Assembly (NCBI GenBank): GCA_947478985.1
Contig: CANJYC010000153.1
Span: forward strand, 1 to 5,391
Length of the DNA: 5,391 nt
Source of the DNA: Acidobacteriota bacterium
Lineage (GTDB): Bacteria; Acidobacteriota; Vicinamibacteria; Vicinamibacterales; UBA2999
Direction: 5' to 3'
Shown here: positions 1 through 5,087 of the stretch, piece by piece
Numbering within the stretch: position 1 is the first letter of the stretch
How the letters are laid out: every line of letters begins with the position of its first letter
The notes under the pieces: generated by a model
What the model was told of the DNA's origin: nothing
The model's database searches: none
What the model saw: only the letters and a program-made list of their open reading frames with translations
Program-made: the position numbers and the translations under genes

Positions 1-1
1 C

Positions 2-568
2 ATGGCCGTCGTCGTTTTCGCGGAAACCGGGCTGGTCGTGACCCCGTTTCTGCCAGGGGACTCGCTGCTGTTTGCCGCCGGTGCGCTCGCAGCCGGCGGC
101 TCGCTCGACCTGACGTCGCTGCTCATCCTCCTGTCGATCGCCGCCATCGTCGGGGATGCCGTGAACTACGCGATTGGACGAATGGTGGGGCCGCGCGTCT
201 TCAGGGCAGAGACATCCGAAGGGTTCTGGGGACGGGCGCTCAATCGCGAACACCTCGATCGCGCCCACGAGTTCTTCGATCGGTTCGGCGGCAAGGCGAT
301 CGTCATGGGTCGCTTCGCGCCCATCATCCGGACGTTCGTGCCTTTCGTCGCCGGAGCCGGCGCAATGACCTACTCGAAGTTCACGCTCTTCAACGTGGCC
401 GGGGGCATCGCGTGGGTGGGCATCTGCACGGGGGCCGGCTATGCCTTCGGCAATGTCCCGATCGTCAAGAACAACTTCTCGCTGGTCGCGCTCGGCATCG
501 TGGCCGTATCGCTGCTGCCGATGGTCGTTGAGCTGTTGCGCAGCCGTACGCGAACAGGGCCGGCATAA
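2..568 (+). CDS. dedA: DedA-family membrane protein (5' end outside window)
   Basis: A DedA/VTT-domain integral inner-membrane protein. Family members are proton-dependent lipid transporters implicated in flipping undecaprenyl phosphate and phospholipids, and they affect envelope integrity. Seen here: the family motif ETGLVVTPFLPGDSLLF at residues 8-24, with the acidic E8 and D20, and the second motif GRFAPIIRTFVPFVAG at 103-118, with both key arginines (R104, R110). Hydrophobic stretches lie at about 37-57, 127-149 and 160-178, and the C-terminus is short and basic. E. coli DedA (219 aa) has about 34 residues before the position matching Met1, so the ATG at base 2 is probably an internal Met and the real start lies left of the window. 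The gene converges on rplQ, and its TAA stop lies in the loop of a perfect hairpin. Family assignment is secure; the exact substrate is not. Confidence 0.92.
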   Translation: MAVVVFAETGLVVTPFLPGDSLLFAAGALAAGGSLDLTSLLILLSIAAIVGDAVNYAIGRMVGPRVFRAETSEGFWGRALNREHLDRAHEFFDRFGGKAIVMGRFAPIIRTFVPFVAGAGAMTYSKFTLFNVAGGIAWVGICTGAGYAFGNVPIVKNNFSLVALGIVAVSLLPMVVELLRSRTRTGPA

Positions 569-578
569 GCCGGCCCTG
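555..578. terminator. Perfect 10-bp hairpin spanning the dedA stop; possible bidirectional terminator
   Basis: CAGGGCCGGC (555-564) and GCCGGCCCTG (569-578) are exact reverse complements separated by the four bases ATAA (565-568), which contain the dedA TAA stop at 566-568. It lies between two convergent genes, where a shared terminator is expected. No T-tract follows on either strand, so it is not a canonical intrinsic terminator. It may instead act as a transcript 3'-end stabiliser or a Rho-assisted stop. The structure is seen directly; the role is inferred. Confidence 0.5.
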
Positions 579-592
579 CACGGTGAACGAAG

Positions 593-618
593 CGGTCCCT
601 GGCAAGCGCCAGGAACCG
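593..618. terminator. Second hairpin in the dedA/rplQ convergent gap
   Basis: CCTGGC (598-603) pairs with GCCAGG (608-613) around the loop AAGC. After one C/A mismatch the stem continues with CGGT (593-596) and ACCG (615-618). It is the first strong stem downstream of the rplQ stop on the minus strand, so it is the likelier 3' boundary for the ribosomal operon. It also lacks a U-tract. CACGGT at 579-584 can compete for the ACCGTG at 615-620. Confidence 0.4.
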
Positions 619-640
619 TGAATCTGAGAAGGCGCGAATC

Positions 641-1222
641 CTAGGATCCGCCGGCCTTGCGCGGCGTCGTGCTCTTCTGTGCCTTGCCCTTGGTCTGGCC
701 GCCGGCCTGCGCCTTCGATTGCGTCTTGGCGCCGCGCACGCGTGACGCAGCCGCCTTCAGACGATCGCCGACGCCCTTGGCCTTCGGCTTGGCCGCTTCC
801 TTCTTGGCGGCTTCTTCCTCGGCCGCCTTCGGGTTGTACTCGCTGCCGACCAGTTCGACCTGTGCCACTTCGGCCGCGTCGCCGCGGCGGAAGCCCACGC
901 GGAGGATACGCGTGTATCCACCCGCCCGGCCCGCGAAGCGCGGTGCGATCGTGTCGAATAACTTGCCGACGACATCCTTGTCGACGATGTCGACAAGCAC
1001 CTGCCGACGGGCGTTCAGCACCTTGGCATTGGCTTCGCCTGCGGCCAGGCCACGCTTGGCGACGGTGATGATCCGTTCGACGAAGGGACGCAGTTCCTTC
1101 GCCTTCGGCATCGTGGTTTCGATCCGCTCGTGGCGCAGCAGCGCCGTGGCCTGGTTGCGAAGCAGCGCTATGCGGTGCTCCGTCAGCCGTCCGAGTTTCC
1201 GATGTGCAACGTTGTGACGCAT
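641..1222 (-). CDS. rplQ: 50S ribosomal protein L17 (bL17) with long basic C-terminal tail
   Basis: Large-subunit protein bL17, which sits near the exit-tunnel side of the ribosome. The start is the ATG at 1222, because the family N-terminus MRHNVAHRKLGR begins there; an in-frame start further upstream would add 16 unrelated residues inside rpoA. The conserved core covers about residues 1-127, including RIETTMPKAKELRPFVERII at 34-53 and GYTRILRVGFRRGDAAEVAQ at 102-121. bL17 is usually about 120-130 aa; this one is 193 aa. Residues 128-193 are a low-complexity tail, acidic/Ala-rich first (AAEEEAAKKEAAK), then Lys/Arg/Gln/Thr-rich. It is the last gene of the operon, four bases after the rpoA stop. 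Its AGGA ribosome binding site lies in the rpoA 3' end, which suggests translational coupling. Confidence 0.97.
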   Translation of the reverse strand: MRHNVAHRKLGRLTEHRIALLRNQATALLRHERIETTMPKAKELRPFVERIITVAKRGLAAGEANAKVLNARRQVLVDIVDKDVVGKLFDTIAPRFAGRAGGYTRILRVGFRRGDAAEVAQVELVGSEYNPKAAEEEAAKKEAAKPKAKGVGDRLKAAASRVRGAKTQSKAQAGGQTKGKAQKSTTPRKAGGS

Positions 1223-1226
1223 TGTT

Positions 1227-2213
1227 CTATTCCTGGAGAGCCTGTGCCGCCTGATCGAGCCGCATGCCAAGGCTCAACCCCATGCTGGTGAGGATCTCCT
1301 TGATCTCGTTCAGCGACTTGCGGCCGAAGTTCTTCGTCTTCAGCATTTCCGCCTCGGTCTTGCCGACGAGCTCGCGGATGGTGCGGATGTTTGCGTTCTT
1401 CAGACAGTTGTAGGAACGGACCGAGAGCTCGAGTTCCTCGACACTCTTGTCGAGATGCTCGTTGAGCGCGCCCGAGCGCGGCACCTCGACCACCCCTTCG
1501 ATCGTCGCTTCACCGGCATCTTCGAGGTTGATGAAGATGTTCAGGTGATCGCGCACCAGCTTGGCCGCGAGCGATACGGCGTCGCGCGCCGTCACCGATC
1601 CGTTGGTCCAGACATCGATCGTCAGCTTGTCGTAGTCCGTGGCCTGGCCGACGCGCGCCGCCTCGACCAGATAGTTGACCTTCTTGACGGGCGAGTGGAC
1701 GGAGTCGACCGGAATCCAGCCGATACCGAGGTCCTCGTCGAAGTTCTTGTCCGCCGAGACGTAGCCGCGGCCGCGCTTCAGCCGGAGCTCCATGTTGATC
1801 TTGCCGCCCTCGGACACCGTGGCGATGTGCGCCTCCGGCTCGAGAATCTCGACGTCGGCGTCCACCTCGATGTCCTTGGCGCGCACGATGCCCGGCTTCT
1901 CGATCCGCAGGTACAGCGTCTTGGTGTGGTCGACGTGCATCTTCAGCGGAATCTGCTTCAGATTGAGGATGATGTCCGTGGCGTCCTCAACCACACCCGG
2001 AATCGGCGAGAACTCGTGAAGCACGCCGTCGATCTTCACAGCGGCAATCGCCGCGCCCTCGATCGAGGAGAGCAGCACGCGACGGAGCGCGTTGCCGATG
2101 GTCGTGCCGAAGCCGCGCTCGAATGGATGCGCATAGAAGCGGCCGAACCGATCCGTCAGGGTATCGCGCTCGAATTCGAGACGCTTGGGACGCTGAAAAC
2201 CTTTCCAGAGCAT
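1227..2213 (-). CDS. rpoA: DNA-directed RNA polymerase subunit alpha
   Basis: The alpha subunit dimerises to nucleate RNA polymerase assembly and contacts upstream promoter DNA and activators. At 328 aa it matches the family (329 aa in E. coli). The N-terminal assembly domain spans about residues 1-235, with GTTIGNALRRVLLSSIEG at 36-53 holding the conserved arginines of the dimer/beta-contact region (R44, R45). A linker of about 15-20 residues leads to the C-terminal domain (about 255-320). There SVRSYNCL at 264-271 contains R266, N269 and C270, the counterparts of E. coli R265, N268 and C269 used for UP-element binding, and KNFGRKSLNEIK at 294-305 is the second helix-hairpin-helix segment. 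The ATG at 2213 has AAAGGAA at 2221-2227. It follows rpsD after an unusually long, structured 190-bp gap and is followed by rplQ after 4 bases. Confidence 0.99.
   Translation of the reverse strand: MLWKGFQRPKRLEFERDTLTDRFGRFYAHPFERGFGTTIGNALRRVLLSSIEGAAIAAVKIDGVLHEFSPIPGVVEDATDIILNLKQIPLKMHVDHTKTLYLRIEKPGIVRAKDIEVDADVEILEPEAHIATVSEGGKINMELRLKRGRGYVSADKNFDEDLGIGWIPVDSVHSPVKKVNYLVEAARVGQATDYDKLTIDVWTNGSVTARDAVSLAAKLVRDHLNIFINLEDAGEATIEGVVEVPRSGALNEHLDKSVEELELSVRSYNCLKNANIRTIRELVGKTEAEMLKTKNFGRKSLNEIKEILTSMGLSLGMRLDQAAQALQE
1231..1234 (-). promoter_or_regulatory. rplQ ribosome binding site embedded in rpoA
   Basis: AGGA on the minus strand, eight bases before the rplQ ATG at 1222, lies inside the last sense codons of rpoA (CAG GAA TAG). 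It supports the MRHNVAHR start for L17 and means ribosomes finishing alpha expose or occupy the L17 start. Confidence 0.7.
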
Positions 2214-2235
2214 GGTGCTGTTCCTTTCGCCAACG

Positions 2236-2315
2236 GGCCGGCAGTCCCGGCCTCCAGACCTGCAAGTTAATCCGCCGGCCTCCCGCTGCAGGTCTGTAAA
2301 GCTGCGGGCCGGCGG
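2236..2315 (-). promoter_or_regulatory. Interleaved inverted repeats in the rpoA leader (candidate pseudoknot or switch)
   Basis: Read as mRNA (minus strand), five blocks follow in order. A is CCGCCGGCC (2315-2307). B is CAGACCTGCA (2296-2287). A' is GGCCGGCGG (2280-2272). B' is TGCAGGTCTG (2264-2255). Last comes a small hairpin GGCCGG-gactg-CCGGCC (2252-2236). A/A' (9 bp) and B/B' (10 bp) are both perfect but interleaved, so they form either an H-type pseudoknot, with connecting loops of about 10, 6 and 7 nt, or two exclusive hairpins. The block ends about nine bases before the rpoA ribosome binding site. Pairings are seen directly; function is inferred. S4-binding pseudoknots are known in alpha-operon leaders, but in E. 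coli that one precedes rpsM. I see no convincing -35/-10 promoter here. Confidence 0.45.
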
Positions 2316-2330
2316 GTGCGATAGCGGCGT

Positions 2331-2358
2331 GCCGTGGGCGGTCGGCGGCTGGCCGTGG
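2331..2358. repeat. Degenerate GC-rich heptamer run, opposite polarity to 2381-2408
   Basis: Four consecutive 7-base units on the plus strand, GCCGTGG, GCGGTCG, GCGGCTG and GCCGTGG, all fit a degenerate period-7 pattern. They look like the partial reverse complement of the units at 2381-2408, with a GGGG-acgaa-CCCC stem-loop (2357-2369) between the two arms. The units are degenerate, so the period is less certain than in the neighbouring run. Confidence 0.4.
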
Positions 2359-2380
2359 GGACGAACCCCGTGCCTGCTCC

Positions 2381-2408
2381 GCCTGCTGCCGACTGCCTAC
2401 CGCCTACT
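2381..2408. repeat. Degenerate 7-bp tandem repeats overlapping the rpsD stop codon
   Basis: Four contiguous units, GCCTGCT, GCCGACT, GCCTACC and GCCTACT, run in perfect 7-base register; one more GCCTGCT lies at 2372-2378, two bases out of register. In rpsD sense they read about RGTAGGC, and the rpsD TAG stop (2404-2406) lies inside the last unit. Matching units occur at the 3' ends of infA and adk. They resemble the short tandemly repeated heptamers described in other bacteria, but I cannot name a family. Confidence 0.65.
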
Positions 2409-3033
2409 TCGAATACAACTCGACGATCAGCTGTTCCTGCACCGGCAGATTGATCTGCTCGCGCGTCGGAATGGAGCCGATCTTTCCGGACATGCCCTCG
2501 GCGTCAAACGACAACCACTCGGGAATGCCGCGCCCCTTCACTTCTTCAATCGCATGCGCGATTGCGGCGCTCTGGCGGCTGCTGGTGCGGATGGCAACGA
2601 CATCCCCAGGCTTCACCGAGAACGACGGAATGTCCACCTTGCGGCCGTTGACCGTGAAGTGCCCGTGGCGCACGAGCTGGCGCGCCGCAGGCCGCGAGGT
2701 CGCGAAGCCGAGACGGTAGGCCACGTTGTCGAGCCGGCGCTCGAGCAACTGCAGCAGGGTCTCGCCGGTGATGCCGCGCGTCCGCTCTGCCTGCTCAAAG
2801 TACCGGCGGAACTGATCTTCGAGGACGCCGTAGATGCGCTTGACCTTCTGCTTCTCCCGCAGCTGCACGCCGTAGCCGAGCATCTTCGACTTGCGTGCCT
2901 TGCCGTGCTGACCGGGAGCGAAGTTCCGCTTCTCGATGCCGCACTTCTCGGTATAGCAGCGCTCGCCCTTGAGGAACAGCTTCATTCCCTCGCGGCGGCA
3001 CAGGCGGCAGACGGGTCCGATATATCTCGCCAT
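2404..3033 (-). CDS. rpsD: 30S ribosomal protein S4 (uS4), zinc-binding form
   Basis: Primary 16S rRNA-binding protein that nucleates assembly of the 30S body; in several bacteria it also represses its own operon. At 209 aa it is the standard length. The N-terminus carries C9-X2-C12-X13-C26-X4-C31, the zinc-binding (C+) version of S4 that many lineages have lost. The S4 RNA-binding domain covers about residues 99-163, with RRLDNVAYRLGFATSRPAAR at 99-118 and NGRKVDIPS at 129-137. The C-terminus ELYSK is typical, so the gene is complete even though its TAG stop lies inside a 7-bp repeat. A strong ribosome binding site, AGGAGAGGA (3042-3050), lies 8 bases before the ATG and overlaps the second of two tandem stops after rpsK. 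A 190-bp gap follows before rpoA. Confidence 0.99.
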   Translation of the reverse strand: MARYIGPVCRLCRREGMKLFLKGERCYTEKCGIEKRNFAPGQHGKARKSKMLGYGVQLREKQKVKRIYGVLEDQFRRYFEQAERTRGITGETLLQLLERRLDNVAYRLGFATSRPAARQLVRHGHFTVNGRKVDIPSFSVKPGDVVAIRTSSRQSAAIAHAIEEVKGRGIPEWLSFDAEGMSGKIGSIPTREQINLPVQEQLIVELYSK

Positions 3034-3054
3034 TAAAACAATCCTCTCCTAGAC

Positions 3055-3495
3055 CTAGACGCGGCGACGCTTCGTGGGACGGCAGCCGTTGTGCGGAATC
3101 GGCGTCACGTCGCGGATCGACTTCACCTCGATGCCGACCGTCTGCAACGCGCGGATAGCCGACTCACGGCCGGAGCCCGGTCCCTTGACCTTGACCTCGA
3201 CGCTGCGCAGACCGTAGGTCTTCGCCGTGTTGCCGGCGTTGATCGCCGCCTGGGTTGCCGCGAACGGCGTGCCCTTGCGCGAGCCCTTGAAGCCGATGCC
3301 GCCGGCGCTCGACCACGCAATCACGTTCCCTTCCTGGTCCGTGATGGTGATGTGCGTGTTGTTGAACGACGCGTGGATGTGCACGAACCCGTGGTGCACG
3401 ACGCGCTTCTCACCGCGTTTCTTGAACGCCTTGCGGGGGGCCTTCTTACCGCCCTCCGCCTTCTTATCAGCCCCGGCTGCTTCAGTCTTGGCCAT
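3055..3495 (-). CDS. rpsK: 30S ribosomal protein S11 (uS11)
   Basis: Small-subunit platform protein that lines the mRNA exit path (E site) and works with S18/S6. The conserved body starts near residue 36 with GFVHIHASFNNTHITITD and includes AGGIGFKGSRKGTPFAA (64-80), KGPGSGRES (104-112) and the C-terminal DVTPIPHNGCRPTKRRRV (129-146). N136-G137 in PHNGC matches the Asn reported as isoaspartate in E. coli S11. At 146 aa it is about 17 residues longer than the E. coli protein. The extra length is an N-terminal Lys/Ala/Gly-rich stretch (residues 2-30). The ATG at 3495 lies three bases after the rpsM stop, and I see no good Shine-Dalgarno there, which fits translational coupling. The stop is TAG, followed two codons later by another in-frame TAG. 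Confidence 0.98.
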   Translation of the reverse strand: MAKTEAAGADKKAEGGKKAPRKAFKKRGEKRVVHHGFVHIHASFNNTHITITDQEGNVIAWSSAGGIGFKGSRKGTPFAATQAAINAGNTAKTYGLRSVEVKVKGPGSGRESAIRALQTVGIEVKSIRDVTPIPHNGCRPTKRRRV

Positions 3496-3498
3496 CGT

Positions 3499-3873
3499 TT
3501 ATACCGTCTTCTTCTTGGCCACAGCGCCCTTGCGCGGGCCCTTGCGCGTCCGCGCGTTGGTCTTGGTGCGCTGGCCGTGCACCGGCAGGTTCCGGCGATG
3601 CCGCAGGCCGCGGTAGCAGCCGATTTCCATCAGCCGCTTGATGTTCATCGAGATCTCCTTGCGGAGATCGCCTTCGACACCACCGACGTCCTCGAGCACC
3701 CGGCTGATCTTCCGGACGTCCTCTTCGGAGAGGTCCTTGATCCGGATGTCCGGGCTGACGCCCGCGGCCGTCAGCACGTCGTTCGACCGCTTGCGGCCAA
3801 TGCCGTAGATATAGGTGAGACCGATCTCAACCCGCTTGGTGCGCGGAAGATCGACGCCTGCAATACGCGCCAT
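3499..3873 (-). CDS. rpsM: 30S ribosomal protein S13 (uS13)
   Basis: Small-subunit head protein that contacts the P-site tRNA and forms bridges to the 50S subunit. At 124 aa it is near the usual 118-126. The N-terminus MARIAGVDLPRTKRVEIGLTYI is canonical, the helix-two-turn-helix region includes IYGIGRKRSNDVL at 22-34, and the rRNA-binding C-terminal segment RGLRHRRNLPVHGQRTKTNA covers 88-107, followed by a basic tail ending KKKTV that reaches toward the tRNA. The ATG at 3873 has a purine-rich AGGGG ribosome binding site overlapping the rpmJ stop. It is three bases after rpmJ and three bases before rpsK. It ends in TAA. Confidence 0.99.
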   Translation of the reverse strand: MARIAGVDLPRTKRVEIGLTYIYGIGRKRSNDVLTAAGVSPDIRIKDLSEEDVRKISRVLEDVGGVEGDLRKEISMNIKRLMEIGCYRGLRHRRNLPVHGQRTKTNARTRKGPRKGAVAKKKTV

Positions 3874-3876
3874 CGC

Positions 3877-3990
3877 TTACCCCTGCCTCTGCTTGTGCTT
3901 GGCGTTCGTGCAGATCACCCGGACCACCCCACGGCGGCGGACAACCTTACACTTATCGCAAATCTTCTTCACGGACGCTCGAACCTTCAT
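3877..3990 (-). CDS. rpmJ: 50S ribosomal protein L36 (bL36), zinc-binding form
   Basis: Tiny large-subunit protein that helps organise 23S rRNA near the base of the L7/L12 stalk. The ORF reads 37 residues from the ATG at 3990 to the TAA at 3877-3879, beginning MKVRASVKKICDKCKVVRRR and ending with a basic tail rich in Lys and Gln. The family zinc ribbon is complete: C11, C14, C27 and H32, so this is the C+ paralog type. The start has GAGGA (3995-3999) a short 4-5 bases upstream. Its stop lies three bases before the rpsM ATG, and the order infA-rpmJ-rpsM is the usual one. Length and motif match the family exactly. Confidence 0.97.
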   Translation of the reverse strand: MKVRASVKKICDKCKVVRRRGVVRVICTNAKHKQRQG

Positions 3991-4041
3991 GTGATCCTCA
4001 GTTCGCAGGGCCGACGGCAGCAGGAGAACACCGCACCCACC

Positions 4042-4062
4042 GCCTACCGCTTACTGCCTACT
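4042..4062. repeat. Degenerate 7-bp tandem repeats overlapping the infA 3' end
   Basis: Three contiguous units, GCCTACC, GCTTACT and GCCTACT, give infA-sense AGTAGGC-AGTAAGC-GGTAGGC. The infA TAG stop (4044-4046) sits at the same place in its unit as the rpsD stop does in the 2381-2408 run. The repeat continues into infA and encodes its last residues (VGSKR). A degenerate, GGTG-rich continuation occupies 4031-4041. Confidence 0.6.
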
Positions 4063-4259
4063 ACTCGGACTATCCGCCCCCGGGCCAGGTCCCGCGGCGT
4101 CAGTTCCACGATCACCCGGTCGCCCACGAGCACCCGGATGAAATTTCTCTCGAGCCCGCCGCCGAGGTGCGCCGTAATGCGCGACCCGTCGACATCCACG
4201 TCATACAACCCGCTGGGCAGCAGTGCCCCGACGATCCCCTCAACCGTGCGCTCAGCCAC
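4044..4259 (-). CDS. infA: Translation initiation factor IF-1
   Basis: IF1 is a small OB-fold protein that blocks the A site of the 30S subunit during initiation. It is 71 aa; the family is about 72. Recognisable segments are VEGIVGALLPSGLYDVDVDG (6-25), ITAHLGGGLERNFIRVLVGD (28-47) and VIVELTPRDLARGRIV (49-64). The start is GTG at 4259; no ATG or GTG lies further upstream in frame before the map stop, and I see no clear Shine-Dalgarno. Two features are unusual. The N-terminus is shorter than the common MAKxDxIE lead. After GRIV the usual aromatic/basic end (YRYK or similar) is replaced by RVVGSKR, whose last codons come from a 7-bp repeat run. It lies 36 bases after map and 53 bases before rpmJ. 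The context makes this the genuine IF1 gene. Confidence 0.95.
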   Translation of the reverse strand: MAERTVEGIVGALLPSGLYDVDVDGSRITAHLGGGLERNFIRVLVGDRVIVELTPRDLARGRIVRVVGSKR

Positions 4260-4295
4260 GACACCCGCGGACCGCCATCGTCCGCATGGCCAGCC

Positions 4296-5072
4296 TCACC
4301 GCCCGGCGAGCGCGGCGTCCTGCGGCGTGAGTCGCGTCAGCACCTCGCAGCCGTCCGGCGTGACTACCACCGTGTGCTCGAAGTGCGCCGACAGGCTCCC
4401 GTCACGTGACACCGCCGTCCAGCCGTCCGATAACACCTTGACGGCTGCCTTGCCCGCATTCACCATCGGCTCAATCGCCAGCACCATTCCGTCGGACAGC
4501 CGCGGCCCGCGTCCGCCAGGCCCGTAGTTGGCAATCTGCGGCTCCTCATGCAGAGAGGTGCCTATGCCGTGTCCCACGAAATCGCGCACAATCGAGAACC
4601 CGTTCGCTTCCACGTGCGCCTGAACCGCCGCGCCGATATCGGTCACGCGGCCACCCGGCTTCACCGCTTCAATGCCGCGGAACAGCGACTCTTCCGTCAC
4701 GCGCAGCAGCCTCGTCGCTTCCGGCGCCACCTTGCCAATCGCCACCGTCACCGCGCTGTCTCCATAGTAGCCGTCCAGCTTGGCCCCCATGTCGATGGAG
4801 AGGATGTCCCCTTCCACCAGCTTGCGGTCCGACGGAATCCCATGCACCACCTGCTCGTTCACGGACGCGCAGATCGTGGCCGGAAAGCCGTGATACCCCT
4901 TGAACGCCGGCTCCGCGCCCGCCGCGCGGACCCGCTCCTCGGCCAGCCGATCAATATCCAGCGTCGTCAGACCCGGTGCCGCCAGCTGCCGCAGCTCGGA
5001 CAGAATCCGACCGACCAGCTGGTTCACCGTCCTCAGCTTGTCGATCTCTGCCTGCGACCGGCACACGATCAT
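4296..5072 (-). CDS. map: Methionine aminopeptidase, type I
   Basis: Removes the initiator methionine from nascent proteins co-translationally; a cytosolic di-metal enzyme. From the chosen ATG at 5072 it is 258 aa, the length expected for type Ia. All metal ligands are visible: D94 and D105 in SIDMGAKLDGYYGDS, H168 in GHGIG, E201 in EPM and E232 in FEH. The substrate-site histidines H77 (VHGIP) and H175 (LHEEP) are also present. The start is preferred because MIVCRSQAEIDKLR matches the family N-terminus and AAAGG stands seven bases before it. A GTG at 5111 in the same frame would add 13 unrelated residues and overlap the adk stop. It lacks the SH3-binding N-terminal extension of type Ib/c enzymes. 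The adk-map-infA order is standard. It ends in TGA. Confidence 0.98.
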   Translation of the reverse strand: MIVCRSQAEIDKLRTVNQLVGRILSELRQLAAPGLTTLDIDRLAEERVRAAGAEPAFKGYHGFPATICASVNEQVVHGIPSDRKLVEGDILSIDMGAKLDGYYGDSAVTVAIGKVAPEATRLLRVTEESLFRGIEAVKPGGRVTDIGAAVQAHVEANGFSIVRDFVGHGIGTSLHEEPQIANYGPGGRGPRLSDGMVLAIEPMVNAGKAAVKVLSDGWTAVSRDGSLSAHFEHTVVVTPDGCEVLTRLTPQDAALAGR

Positions 5073-5079
5073 CGGTGCG

Positions 5080-5084
5080 CCTTT
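5080..5084 (-). promoter_or_regulatory. map ribosome binding site
   Basis: AAAGG on the minus strand, seven bases before the ATG at 5072. It decides the start in favour of 5072 over the upstream in-frame GTG at 5111. It directly follows a pair of 7-bp repeat units. Confidence 0.65.
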
Positions 5085-5087
5085 CCC

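Noticed and set aside
1223..1270. An earlier in-frame start for rplQ at 1270.
   Set aside because: It would add 16 residues without family similarity and lie within rpoA; MRHNVAHRKLGR at 1222 is the canonical start and has its own ribosome binding site.
1987..2265. A minus-strand frame that could start in the rpoA leader and overlap rpoA.
   Set aside because: Arg/Ala/Ser-rich out-of-frame reading of rpoA with no Shine-Dalgarno; not a credible leader peptide.
1455..2270. A 271-codon open frame on the plus strand opposite rpoA.
   Set aside because: Asp/Val/Arg/Leu-biased shadow of the rpoA codons; no family resemblance and rpoA is unambiguous.
2265..2301. A sigma-70-like promoter on the minus strand (TTTACA near 2300 with GATTAA near 2268).
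   Set aside because: The spacer is about 22 bases, too long, and the -10 match is poor; the bases are better explained as loops between the inverted repeats.
2212..3036. A 274-codon plus-strand frame covering the rpsD-rpoA gap and rpsD.
   Set aside because: Mostly antisense to rpsD; the part in the gap is repeat and palindrome sequence, not protein-like.
3091..4527. A 478-codon open frame on the plus strand, antisense to rpsK, rpsM, rpmJ, infA and the 3' end of map.
   Set aside because: Its translation is Arg/Ala/Leu/Pro-rich with no recognisable domain, and it lies opposite five certain genes. Long antisense frames are expected in GC-rich coding DNA.
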